From: Microbacterium festucae
GTDB taxonomy: Bacteria > Actinomycetota > Actinomycetes > Actinomycetales > Microbacteriaceae
DNA length: 64,000 bases
Assembly (NCBI RefSeq): GCF_025421715.1
Contig: NZ_JAOEFC010000002.1
Span: 839,831 to 903,830, forward strand
Reading direction: 5' to 3'
Part shown: one piece after another, positions 10,301-17,180 of the stretch
Layout: each line of letters begins with the position of its first letter
Numbering within the stretch: the first letter of the stretch is position 1
Made by a program: the position numbers and the translations under genes
Notes under the pieces: model-generated
The model's database searches: none
What the model was told of the DNA's origin: nothing
What the model saw: only the letters and a program-made list of their open reading frames with translations

Positions 10301-10330
10301 GAGCCGCCGGCTCCGCCGACGACCCCCTGA
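4376..10330 (+). CDS. Giant exported Ig-like / fibronectin-III repeat protein
   Basis: A 1984-residue protein starting at the ATG that overlaps the kinase stop. Residues 1-15 are basic and 16-35 form one membrane segment (signal anchor), so the rest should be outside. Residues 45-400 have short hydrophobic strands consistent with a beta-propeller-like sensor head (inference). From about 406 a series of ~100-residue cadherin/Ig-like repeats follows, several with calcium-site-like words (LLNDHDPNED, DPEGDP, DPDGDAV, DNDIDPAGG); at least seven lie between 406 and 1112. An FN3-like domain lies near 1509-1605. The C-terminal 24 residues are Pro/Glu-rich, with no sortase signal and no second membrane segment. 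It is Thr-rich, which suits O-mannosylation. Confidence 0.85.
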   Translation: MAAPQPEARRRPRVSTIIGAGAVAVTAALVVTLAVVWPGFDARQTPVDDGTVWAVQTGAADGYARVNLELGELDTVKTAENASALAQTSDRVFVFSDGDTQFADVDLTAPIDLLATTEDAYTRTPAGTQDVASGGDLLVFRTDLGAVYAATLSGGGDAIAIDPYADAQVEPGQERPRFAADAVAVSPTGILFAYSAAEARIIRADARTGRILGDDPVASAPAAVQLSSVADRWILLDETTGDLRVRGRDEPIPTAAQAGARLQRSAAEAGPAYLADTDGLVRIDLDAGGAERVVDENLGTPAAPTPFLGSVHAAWLREGAGGGSLWSSEDGVVRGLDYGAGVLGDQITPEFVGNATRIALNEQTSGWVWTVPDGAIIPSSQQWDLQEQSESSQEQDTVSERVIDPKPPVAVDDAFGVRAGAATLLPVLLNDHDPNEDVLSIDPASVTGLDPAFGTVGFAGAEQQLAVQVAPGATGSATFSYRVTDGTTSDGLYSAPATVTLTVAASDQNSPPVWCGVEGCLAEPPRPTVEPGGTVTVDALQGWVDPEGDPIYLVDAVGPGEGSVAAQPDGTVTFQHGDPNATAEFEAPIALTVADARGATAQTTLTVSVTAAPEFTAGSFAVVGVAGSPVEVDVAPHVTGASGPPQLTKTAVLDEAGATVTPNATGLTMEVGAAAPGSYLVQYTVRDARGEATGLVRVTMRDPATAVISTPPLTAFVRPSEDAAVDVFGPVVNPAGLVLLLSDLRPESDPRASLSVDLVGQSIIRVSGSTDSGEPGTLGVVRYTLSDGSGSAAATAEGELTVILLPAPTASRPIAVDDAVTVRAGAQIDIPALRNDSAPAAALVALDPSQIVNESGAGLAFASGRTVRYLAPDEPGTYAIGYRIFRLGFPEATDDARIIVTVVGDESNRPPLPGILEGRVLSGEAVRIPFDAFAADPDGDAVTLDRIVDQPREGTAAISAEGDAIIYTSREGFSGQDAFTYQVRDAEGATGTAQVRVGVLAAESDPSPVTFSDYLQLQAGSTSQAVVRPADNDIDPAGGELTLVSVAPNAVPDTDEYAQLQAMLGEVDDGQVTIRAGDVPGTYAFTYTVTNDARDTSIGMIVVKVVRDRVADYPVVSDTTLTIETRDAFADGVDVLDGKVAWNTGDVSGLTLSLWGSHPGIRVSGWEISGAVPEESLLIPFQVSGTSFDGQAVTSYGFLRVPGDRDVRLSLRADASRIDVLENQSADLDMAAAVAVPAGASLVVDADGVRAGGGRPAGTCTVVSGTTIRYTAGAGAPWTDTCIVPVRLDIQDAPTFLTVRVDVEAEQPEPVLRSASLTVSPGSSATYNLQDMVGWAGKEDYSSLQYDLAYRGDQFTVTRDGQNVTVTAADAARPGREEAAVLALPSHPSARPAALNLVVGPAPSLLPKGGSTAQTCSQAGGNTSCTITVIGAAGEVNPLPGTPLTLVSVTDPVACPGVSFRLAGPGVVRASWGAETPGAADCTGAFTVADAQGRQSSGDRDGRVTLDLQGLPAAPTRVDWTGYTSTGVTLRVIGGSPSYPSIDGYRITASGRVVATCDASGACPAISAPAGERITYQARSFNAVGESRTAVEVTAWSYASPAAPTSGTFEPTPNGTTGGVATITVSGIDTSTGFIRLAGGSGGEVTLPVRGDTVVFRDYVIGSNAPTTLTATPLTRFDLPSVPGGSQEGSALSFRANGIGAPGLGLEVTASRSSEDGSVTATATVTANGVGERILVGFTDGAICRPSDAVAAGGGTASATFPAPLWQEKQVKACAVTEYKGRGFGVTEQTGAATPVATVATPRGDATYTVRADARGSDGGRTFEWTRVDAPTLSATRPFTVRYSGAGIQTGDFGQLFRLGASPGPITAAACHPLFGCSDEIAVTPTGAAYTAAVTFPAQCRSEDAAAPRPTVSANPSDYALTTTSVKDADGVVTWTYELRWQGQLTGLNALVGGDAYVLECAPPPPPPAEPDPEPEPPAPPTTP

Positions 10331-10388
10331 CGCCCCTCCGCGCACACCGCCCCGCCGACTCCCCCCGTCGCCCCTCGAGAGGACCCCG

Positions 10389-11354
10389 ATGACCGTCACC
10401 CCCGAGCAGACCGCCTGGTTCCAGGAGACCTTCGCCAAGCTCGTCGACAACGTCGAGCAGGTCGTGCTGGGCAAGCGCCACGTCGTCGAGCTCGCCTTCA
10501 CCGCGATGCTCTCCGAAGGCCACCTGCTGCTGGAAGACGTGCCCGGCACCGGAAAGACCTCGCTCGCCCGGGCGATGGGCCAGTCGGTGCAGGGCACGAG
10601 CACCCGCATCCAGTTCACGCCCGACCTGCTGCCGGGCGATGTCACCGGCATCACCGTGTACGACCAGCGCGGCGGCACGTTCGAGTTCCACCAGGGACCG
10701 GTGTTCGCCAACATCGTGCTGGCCGACGAGATCAACCGCGCCTCCCCCAAGACGCAGTCGGCGCTGCTGGAGGTCATGGAGGAGGGCCAGGTCACCGTCG
10801 ACGGCGTCACCCGCCGGGTCGGTGTGCCCTTCCTGGTGGTCGCGACGCAGAACCCCGTCGAGCAGGCCGGCACCTACCGCCTGCCCGAGGCGCAGCTCGA
10901 CCGCTTCCTCATGAAGACGACGCTCGGCTACCCCGACCACGCCGCGACCGTGCGCATCCTCGAAGGCACCGCCACCGCCCGCCGCGAGGTCACCCCGGTG
11001 ATCACCCCGCAGGGCGTGGTGGGGATGGCCGACATCGCCCGCGACGTCTACCTCAACCCCCTCGTGCTCGACTACATCGCCCGCATCGTGGAGGCCACGC
11101 GCCTGGCCACCCAGGTGCGCCTGGGGGTGAGCGTGCGCGGCGCGCTCGCGCTCACCAAGGCCGCCAAGACCTGGGCGGTCGCCCACGGCCGCGGCTATGT
11201 GACCCCCGACGATGTGAAGGCCCTCGCCGAGCCGGTGCTCGCCCACCGCCTCATCCTCGACCCCGAGGCGGAGTTCGACGGCGTCACCGCGGGCGCGGTG
11301 ATCGGTCAGGTCATGCTCGACACCGCGCCGCCGAGCCAGCGAGAGGGCGACTGA
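10389..11354 (+). CDS. MoxR-family AAA+ ATPase
   Basis: A 321-residue MoxR/RavA-type AAA+ protein, a hexameric ATPase usually acting as a chaperone or activator for partners encoded next to it. Walker A is EDVPGTGKTSLA (Lys56), Walker B is IVLADEINRASP (Asp113-Glu114), followed by a sensor Asn in VVATQNPVEQ and an arginine-finger region near QLDRFLM. The ATG at 10389 is preferred over upstream in-frame starts because of the GAGAGGA Shine-Dalgarno eight bases before it. It comes 58 bases after the Ig-like gene and is followed seven bases later by DUF58, the standard MoxR-DUF58-transglutaminase order. Confidence 0.93.
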   Translation: MTVTPEQTAWFQETFAKLVDNVEQVVLGKRHVVELAFTAMLSEGHLLLEDVPGTGKTSLARAMGQSVQGTSTRIQFTPDLLPGDVTGITVYDQRGGTFEFHQGPVFANIVLADEINRASPKTQSALLEVMEEGQVTVDGVTRRVGVPFLVVATQNPVEQAGTYRLPEAQLDRFLMKTTLGYPDHAATVRILEGTATARREVTPVITPQGVVGMADIARDVYLNPLVLDYIARIVEATRLATQVRLGVSVRGALALTKAAKTWAVAHGRGYVTPDDVKALAEPVLAHRLILDPEAEFDGVTAGAVIGQVMLDTAPPSQREGD

Positions 11355-11361
11355 CGCCCCG

Positions 11362-12720
11362 ATGAGCCCCGACACCGAGCTGCGCTTCACCCGCACCACC
11401 GGCCACACCGGTGCCGCGGGTGTCACGCGCACCCGCTACGCCACCTCCAGCACCTCCACGGCGCTGGCGGTGCAGGGCATCCGCTCCTGGCGGCGGGTGC
11501 GGGCGGGCGCCGTGGCGGCGTGGTCGGCGGTGCGGCACACCCTCACCCCCGCCGGCTGGCTGCTGGTGGCCGGGGTCGCGTTCGGGCTCGGGCTGGGGCT
11601 CGCCTTCGGGTGGCTCGAGTTCGTCGCCGGCGGCGTCATCGCCGCGGTGCTGCTGCTGCTGTCGGTGCCGTTCCTGTTCAGTGCCCGCTCCTACGACGTC
11701 GACCTCACCCTCGGCCACGACCGTGTGGTGGCCGGCACCCAGGTGGCGGGCATCCTCAGCGTCGTCAACATCGGTCGCGGCATCACCCTGCCCGGCCGCA
11801 TCGACATCCCGGTGGGCGAGGGCCTGGTCGACGTGTACGTGCCGATGCTGCGCCACGACCACCGCCACGAAGAGCAGGTCGTCGTCCCCACCCACCGGCG
11901 GGGCGTCATCCAGGTGGGGCCGGCGCGCACGGTGCGCGGCGACCCGCTCGGCATCCTCCGCCGCGAGGCGGCGTGGGAAGACGTGCACACCCTCTACGTG
12001 CACCCGGTCACCACCCCGCTGCTGTCGACGAGCGCCGGATTCATCCGCGACCTCGAGGGCAGCGCGTCGCGCACCGTCGTCGACGCCGACATCTCGTTCC
12101 ACGCCATCCGCGCCTACGTGCCCGGCGACGCGCAGCGACAGGTGCACTGGAAGTCGACCGCCAAGACCGGCACCCTCATGGTGCGCCAGTACGAGGAGAC
12201 CCGGCGCTCGCGCATGGTGATCGCCCTGGCCACCGCCGAGCACGAGTACGCCACCGAAGAGGAGTTCGAGCTGGCCGTCAGCACCGCCGCCTCGATCGGC
12301 GTGCGCGGCATCCGCGACGGGCGCGACGTCGATGTCGTCACCGGCGGCATCGTGCCCGAGTTCGTGCGCACGAACGTGCGCACCATCCGCGAGCTCACCA
12401 CCATCAGCGCCCGCACCCTGCTCGACGACCTGTCGGGCGTGGAGACCGGGCCCCGGGTGAGCCCGCTGGGAGATGTCACGTCGCTGGCCGCAGAGACCCA
12501 CCCCGACGCCTCGATCGCGTTCCTGGTGTGCGGCTCGACCCAGACCGCGCGCGCCATCCAGGCCGCCGCGCTGGCCTTCCCCTCCGACGTCGGGGTCTGC
12601 GCCATCGTCTGCAACCCCGAGGCAGAGCCCGCCATGCGGCGCCTGGGCTCGATGACGGTGCTGTCGGTGGGACTGCTCGACGACGTGCGCCAGCTGCTCT
12701 CGCGGGGAGCTCAGACGTGA
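11362..12720 (+). CDS. DUF58 (vWA-like) membrane protein
   Basis: A 452-residue protein of the DUF58 family, the usual partner of MoxR ATPases. The N-terminus is a Thr/Ser-rich cytoplasmic tail (many Thr in residues 1-35), then two membrane segments around residues 60-105. The family signature is clear near residues 245-280: RAYVPGDAQRQVHWKSTAK followed by LMVRQYEE. The remainder is the von Willebrand-A-like fold. The Thr-rich tail could be a kinase target (inference). Confidence 0.9.
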   Translation: MSPDTELRFTRTTGHTGAAGVTRTRYATSSTSTALAVQGIRSWRRVRAGAVAAWSAVRHTLTPAGWLLVAGVAFGLGLGLAFGWLEFVAGGVIAAVLLLLSVPFLFSARSYDVDLTLGHDRVVAGTQVAGILSVVNIGRGITLPGRIDIPVGEGLVDVYVPMLRHDHRHEEQVVVPTHRRGVIQVGPARTVRGDPLGILRREAAWEDVHTLYVHPVTTPLLSTSAGFIRDLEGSASRTVVDADISFHAIRAYVPGDAQRQVHWKSTAKTGTLMVRQYEETRRSRMVIALATAEHEYATEEEFELAVSTAASIGVRGIRDGRDVDVVTGGIVPEFVRTNVRTIRELTTISARTLLDDLSGVETGPRVSPLGDVTSLAAETHPDASIAFLVCGSTQTARAIQAAALAFPSDVGVCAIVCNPEAEPAMRRLGSMTVLSVGLLDDVRQLLSRGAQT

Positions 12721-12733
12721 GCGGGGCGGGATC

Positions 12734-15271
12734 ATGACCGGTCCGCTGCCCGTGCGCCGGCGCTCGCGACGCGCCGAACGCCTCTCGCCGCGCTTCCTCA
12801 TCGTGGGCGCGCTGCTGCTGGACGCCCTGTTCCTCGTGGGCGCGCTGGCGGTGTGGCCGCTGCACCGCGACCCCGCCCTGCTGATCGCGATCGGCGTCGC
12901 CCTGGTGCTGGCCCACCTCATCGCGCTGGCCGGCCTGCGCTGGTCGTGGAACGGCTGGTGGCTGGCGCTGGTCACCTTCGCGGCCTACGTCGTGGTGGGA
13001 GTGCCGGTGGCGGCGCCCACCATGCTCGGCAGCATGCCGCAGCTGGTGGCGGCGCTGCGGGCGGTCGTGACCGCACCGGTCACGGGGTGGAAGGATCTCC
13101 TCACCCTCGAGCTCCCCCTCGGCGCCTACCAGGCCACCCTCGCCCCCACCTTCCTGCTGTTCCTCGCCGTTCCCGTCGCGGCCCTGTCGCTGGCCTGGCG
13201 CGCGCGACGGCTGTGGGTGCTCGCGCCCCTCGTCGGTCTGCTGCTTCCCGCCTACGGCGTGCTGTTCGGGGCGGGCACGCTGCGGGCGGCGCTGCGGATC
13301 GAGGGCACCGTGCTCCCCGGCCTCGCGGAGCTGCTGGTGGGCGCCGGGTCGATCCTCCTCGCCCTCGCCTTCCTGGTGTGGCGCACCGTCGACGAGCGCC
13401 GCCGCGCCGTGCGGGCGGCCGAGGCCGCCACCGGCATCCGCACCACCGGTCGCAGCTCGTCGGCCCTCGCGGCCCGCTCCGGCATCGCGATCGGCATGAT
13501 CCTCGCCGCGGTGGCGGTGTCGGCGGTGGTGGCGCCGTGGGCCCTGGCCGACCAGCCCCGCCAGGTGCTGCGCACCGCCGTCGACCCGCGCCTCACCCTC
13601 GACCGCGAGCTCAGCCCCCTCACCCAGTACCGTGCGTTCTTCACCGACGACCGCTTCGACGAGGTGCTCTTCGAGGTGCAGACCGATGCCGACGTCGACC
13701 GGGTGCGCCTGGCGACGATGTCGTTCTACGACGGCCAGGTCGCCCGCGTCACCGACCCGACCGCCCCCGGCTCCGACCAGACCACCGCGTTCGTGCGCGT
13801 GCCCTCGCGGCTTCCCGCCCCCATCGGCGGCGAACCGGTGTCGGCGCGCGTCGAGATCGCCGGCTACCGGGGCGTGTGGGTGCCCACCGTGGGCGCTCTC
13901 ACCGGCATCGACTTCGGCGGTGCCGACGCCGCCGCCCGCGCCGACGGCTTCTTCTACAACGCGGCCACCCGCACCGGGGTGGAGCTCTCGGGCGGGGGGC
14001 TCGGCACCGGCGTCTCGTACGTGCAGCAGGGGGCGACGGATGCCACCGGCACGGGCCTGGCCGATCTGACCCCGGGCCGGGAGGCGCCGCAGCTGCCCGC
14101 CGAGGTGGTGCCGGCGAGCCTCGTCGAGTGGATGGCCGCGCAGAACGCCGCCACCGGCGGCGCGGGCCTGGCCCAGCTGGTGGAGACGCTGCGCGCGCGC
14201 GGGTTCCTCAGTCACTCCCTCACCGCCGACGGCGCCGCCGACTGGCGCGCCGCGCTCGGTGGCGCCGGCTTCGAACCCAGTCGCGCCGGGCACTCCACCG
14301 GCCGCATCGACGACATGTTCACGGCGCTCCTGCAGCGGCAGAACGACGTGGGCGGCGACGACGACGCGCTGCTGGTGGCCGCCGTCGGCGACGACGAGCA
14401 GTTCGCCGTGGCCACCGCGATGATCGCCGACCAGCTGGGTTTCGCCGCCCGCATCGTGCTGGGCGCACGTCTGACCGCCGGCGACGACGCGGCGATCCCG
14501 GCCTGCGTCGACGGCCTCTGCCGCGGCGGCAACATGACCGCCTGGGTCGAGGTGCAAGACGCCGACGGCTCGTGGACGGCGGTGGACGTCACCCCGCAGC
14601 ACACCGACAGCGTGGCCCCCGAAGACCTGCAGCACCGCGACCCCGAGGTGCCCACCGAGGTGCGCCCCGACCACGCCGACACGGTGCTGCCGGGCGAGGC
14701 CAACCCCGCCGATGCCGGTCCGCGCGATGCGCCCGAGACGGCCGACCAAGTCGACCTGTCGGCGCTGTGGGCGGCGCTGCGCGGCGGCGGCATCGCGGTG
14801 CTGGCCCTCGTGATCGTGCTCGGTCCGTTCCTGCTCGTGCTGCTGCTGAAGGCCCTGCGTCGCCGCGGGCGTCGCGGCGCCGGCGACGTCGTCGAGCGGA
14901 TGACCGGCGGCTGGGACGAGTTCGTCGACACCGCCGTCGACCACGGCCGCACCCCGCCCGCCCATCACACCCGGCAGGAGCTGGCCGCCCTCTACGGCGA
15001 CGGCGCCCACAGCGGCGCGGCGACCCTCGCGACCCTCGCCGACCGCTCGGTGTTCGACGTCGCGCCGCCGCCGGCGGCCGAGGCCGACCGCTTCTGGGAG
15101 ATCGTCGACGCCGAGCGCACCCGGTTCGCCGCGGCGACCACCCGGTGGGGGCGCCTGCGCGCCCGGCTGTCGCTGCGCTCGCTCTGGCGGCGCGGGCCGC
15201 GCCGACCGCGGCCGCCCGCCCCGCCCCGCCCCGCCGCGCCCCCCGCCCCGTCAGAAGGAGGACCCCGATGA
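12734..15271 (+). CDS. DUF3488/transglutaminase-like membrane protein, catalytic residues lost
   Basis: An 845-residue protein: about six membrane segments in the first 270 residues, a large extracellular region with the transglutaminase-like fold (about 540-630), one more membrane segment near 690, and a cytoplasmic Arg/Pro-rich tail. In active family members the core reads Gly-x-Cys-Glu-x-Phe-Ala; here it is GDDEQFA with Asp554 in place of Cys. The catalytic His of the HAWVEV word is Thr602 (NMTAWVEV). Only the Asp (AVDVTP, Asp618) remains, so I infer a non-catalytic scaffold or binding protein. It follows MoxR and DUF58 and overlaps the next start by four bases. Confidence 0.9.
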   Translation: MTGPLPVRRRSRRAERLSPRFLIVGALLLDALFLVGALAVWPLHRDPALLIAIGVALVLAHLIALAGLRWSWNGWWLALVTFAAYVVVGVPVAAPTMLGSMPQLVAALRAVVTAPVTGWKDLLTLELPLGAYQATLAPTFLLFLAVPVAALSLAWRARRLWVLAPLVGLLLPAYGVLFGAGTLRAALRIEGTVLPGLAELLVGAGSILLALAFLVWRTVDERRRAVRAAEAATGIRTTGRSSSALAARSGIAIGMILAAVAVSAVVAPWALADQPRQVLRTAVDPRLTLDRELSPLTQYRAFFTDDRFDEVLFEVQTDADVDRVRLATMSFYDGQVARVTDPTAPGSDQTTAFVRVPSRLPAPIGGEPVSARVEIAGYRGVWVPTVGALTGIDFGGADAAARADGFFYNAATRTGVELSGGGLGTGVSYVQQGATDATGTGLADLTPGREAPQLPAEVVPASLVEWMAAQNAATGGAGLAQLVETLRARGFLSHSLTADGAADWRAALGGAGFEPSRAGHSTGRIDDMFTALLQRQNDVGGDDDALLVAAVGDDEQFAVATAMIADQLGFAARIVLGARLTAGDDAAIPACVDGLCRGGNMTAWVEVQDADGSWTAVDVTPQHTDSVAPEDLQHRDPEVPTEVRPDHADTVLPGEANPADAGPRDAPETADQVDLSALWAALRGGGIAVLALVIVLGPFLLVLLLKALRRRGRRGAGDVVERMTGGWDEFVDTAVDHGRTPPAHHTRQELAALYGDGAHSGAATLATLADRSVFDVAPPPAAEADRFWEIVDAERTRFAAATTRWGRLRARLSLRSLWRRGPRRPRPPAPPRPAAPPAPSEGGPR

Positions 15272-16359
15272 TCCCCCCCGTCACCACCGTCCTGCTGCTG
15301 GGTGCGTCGGTCGTCGTCGGCCTCGCGCTGTACGTCTGGACGGCGCTGGCGCTGTCGGCCCTGTTCGCCAAGGCGGGCGTCTCGCGCGGCCAGGCCTGGG
15401 TGCCGGTGCTCAACGTCTGGGTGCTGTTCGTGCTCGCGGGGCTGCCGGGGTGGTGGGCGATCGCGATCGCCGCGCTGGTGATCGTCGGCGGCGTGGCCAC
15501 GGCGATCCTCGGCACGACGCTGGCGGCAGCGGCCGTCGACGCCTCCTTCGGGGGCGACGTCGCCGGCGCGCAGAGCGCCGCCACCGTGGCCACGCTCGTG
15601 CCCGCGCTCATCTGGCTCGTGCTGCTGATCCCCGTCGTCGTCCTCCACGTGCGCATGCTGCTCGGCATCGGCCGCCGCCTCGGCTTCGGCGCGGGGTACG
15701 CGGTGCTCGGCGTGGTGCTGTTCCCGGTGTGGGCGAGCCTGGCCGGGTGGGGGTCGGCGCGCTGGGACGAGCCGGCGCCCGCCGCGCCCGAACCCACGAC
15801 CGAGGCGGAGGCCGCGCTTCCGGCACTGGCGCCCTTCACCCCCGGGGCCGCGCCGGTCGCCGGGATGCCGGCGGCGACGTTCGCCCCCGCACCGCCCGCC
15901 CCCGCGCCGGCGCCCCTTCCCGGCCCCGAGCCCGAGCCGGTCGCCGCACCGCCCGCCACCGGAGCGTGGGCACCGGCCGCCGCCTCCCCCGCCACCGCCG
16001 CCGCCGCCGGCGACGACGTCGACGAGCGCACCGCGATCGCCCCGCCCCGGGCCGCCTGGCGGCTCGAAGTGCCGGGGGCCGTCGTGCCGCTCGTGGCCGA
16101 CGCGGTCGTGCTCGGCCGCAACCCCGCCGCCCCCGCCGGCGTCGACGGGGCGCAGCTGGTGCCCATCGACGACGCCACCCGCACCGTCTCCAAGACGCAC
16201 GCGCTGCTGCGCCGCACCGGCGCGGGGTGGACGCTGGTCGACCTCGGCTCGACCAACGGCGTCTTCCTCCCCGGCGAGCGCGAGGTGACCGCCCCCACGC
16301 CGGTCACCGGCGCCTTCTTCCTGGGCGACGCCGCCCTCGCCCTGGTGGGGCCCTCGTGA
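15268..16359 (+). CDS. Membrane-anchored FHA-domain protein (DUF5684-like N-terminus)
   Basis: A 363-residue protein starting at an ATG that overlaps the previous stop and has AGAAGGAGG upstream. Residues 1-165 carry four hydrophobic segments with the LFAKAGVSRGQAWVPVLN motif, resembling DUF5684/signal-peptidase-associated membrane domains. A Pro/Ala-rich linker follows (170-250). It ends in DERTAIAPPR with Thr255, close to the Thr peptides of the kinase and the repeat protein. The C-terminal FHA domain (about 265-355) has VVLGRNP, VSKTHALLRR and DLGSTNGVF, so all key phosphothreonine-binding landmarks are present. This would recruit phosphorylated partners to the membrane (inference). Confidence 0.88.
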   Translation: MIPPVTTVLLLGASVVVGLALYVWTALALSALFAKAGVSRGQAWVPVLNVWVLFVLAGLPGWWAIAIAALVIVGGVATAILGTTLAAAAVDASFGGDVAGAQSAATVATLVPALIWLVLLIPVVVLHVRMLLGIGRRLGFGAGYAVLGVVLFPVWASLAGWGSARWDEPAPAAPEPTTEAEAALPALAPFTPGAAPVAGMPAATFAPAPPAPAPAPLPGPEPEPVAAPPATGAWAPAAASPATAAAAGDDVDERTAIAPPRAAWRLEVPGAVVPLVADAVVLGRNPAAPAGVDGAQLVPIDDATRTVSKTHALLRRTGAGWTLVDLGSTNGVFLPGEREVTAPTPVTGAFFLGDAALALVGPS

Positions 16360-17180
16360 CGGCCGCCCTGCAGGTGACCGTCGGCAGCCACACCGACGCG
16401 GGGCTGCGCCGCGCCGTCAACGAGGATTCGGTGCTCGCCCGGCATCCGGTGTTCGTCGTCGCCGACGGCATGGGCGGTCACGACGCCGGCGACCGCGCCA
16501 GCGCCGCCGTCGTCGCCGCCTTCGCTCCGCTCGTGGGCCGCGAGGTCACCGCGCACGAGGTGGCCGCCACCGTGCAGGCCGCCCACGCCGCCGTCGCCGA
16601 GATCGCCGCCACCACCCGCCGCGGCGCCGGATCGACGCTCACCGGTGTCGTGGCCGTGCACCATGACGGGCTGCTGCGCTGGCTGGTCGTCAACATCGGC
16701 GACTCGCGCGTGTACCGCCTGCTCGACCACCGGCTCGAGCAGCTGACGGTCGACCACTCCGTCGCGCAGGAGATGGTGGATGCCGGCACTCTCGCCCGCG
16801 AGGACATGTCGACGTTCTCGGGGCGCAACGTCATCACCCGCGCGGTCGGCGAGGAGCGCAGCGCCGCCGACTTCTGGCTGCTGCCGGTGACCACCGGCGA
16901 GCGGCTGCTGGTGTGCTCGGACGGGCTGACCACCGAGCTCACCGACGAGGCGCTGCGCGCCGGGCTCACCCTGGGCGGCACCGCCGAGCAGACCGCGCGC
17001 GCCCTGGTGGCGCAGGCGGTGGCCGCGGGCGGCCGCGACAACATCACGGTCATCGTCATCGACGTGACCGCCGGCGGGGCCAACACCTCGTTCGACGAGG
17101 TGACCGGCGGCCTGTCGTCGGCCGAGTCGTCGACGGTCGAGGTGGCCACCGTGCAGTCCGCGAGACGGAGGGCCCGATGA
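16356..17180 (+). CDS. PP2C-family Ser/Thr protein phosphatase
   Basis: A 274-residue metal-dependent PPM phosphatase that would reverse the neighbouring kinase. Motifs: NEDSVL, VADGMGGHDAGDRAS, NIGDSRVYR, ITRAVG, CSDGLTTEL and GGRDNITV, which supply the metal-binding aspartates. The GTG start overlaps the stop of the FHA gene by four bases. A short tail after the catalytic domain (about 245-274) is Ser/Thr-rich, with SSTVEVATV, then basic. There is no membrane segment, so it is cytoplasmic. Confidence 0.95.
   Translation: MTAALQVTVGSHTDAGLRRAVNEDSVLARHPVFVVADGMGGHDAGDRASAAVVAAFAPLVGREVTAHEVAATVQAAHAAVAEIAATTRRGAGSTLTGVVAVHHDGLLRWLVVNIGDSRVYRLLDHRLEQLTVDHSVAQEMVDAGTLAREDMSTFSGRNVITRAVGEERSAADFWLLPVTTGERLLVCSDGLTTELTDEALRAGLTLGGTAEQTARALVAQAVAAGGRDNITVIVIDVTAGGANTSFDEVTGGLSSAESSTVEVATVQSARRRAR

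Noticed and set aside
5720..10873. A 1717-codon open frame on the minus strand opposite the Ig-like gene
   Set aside because: It is the antisense shadow of very GC-rich coding DNA: composition is His/Gly/Arg/Ala biased with no domain, and the plus-strand frame has clear repeats and a proper start.
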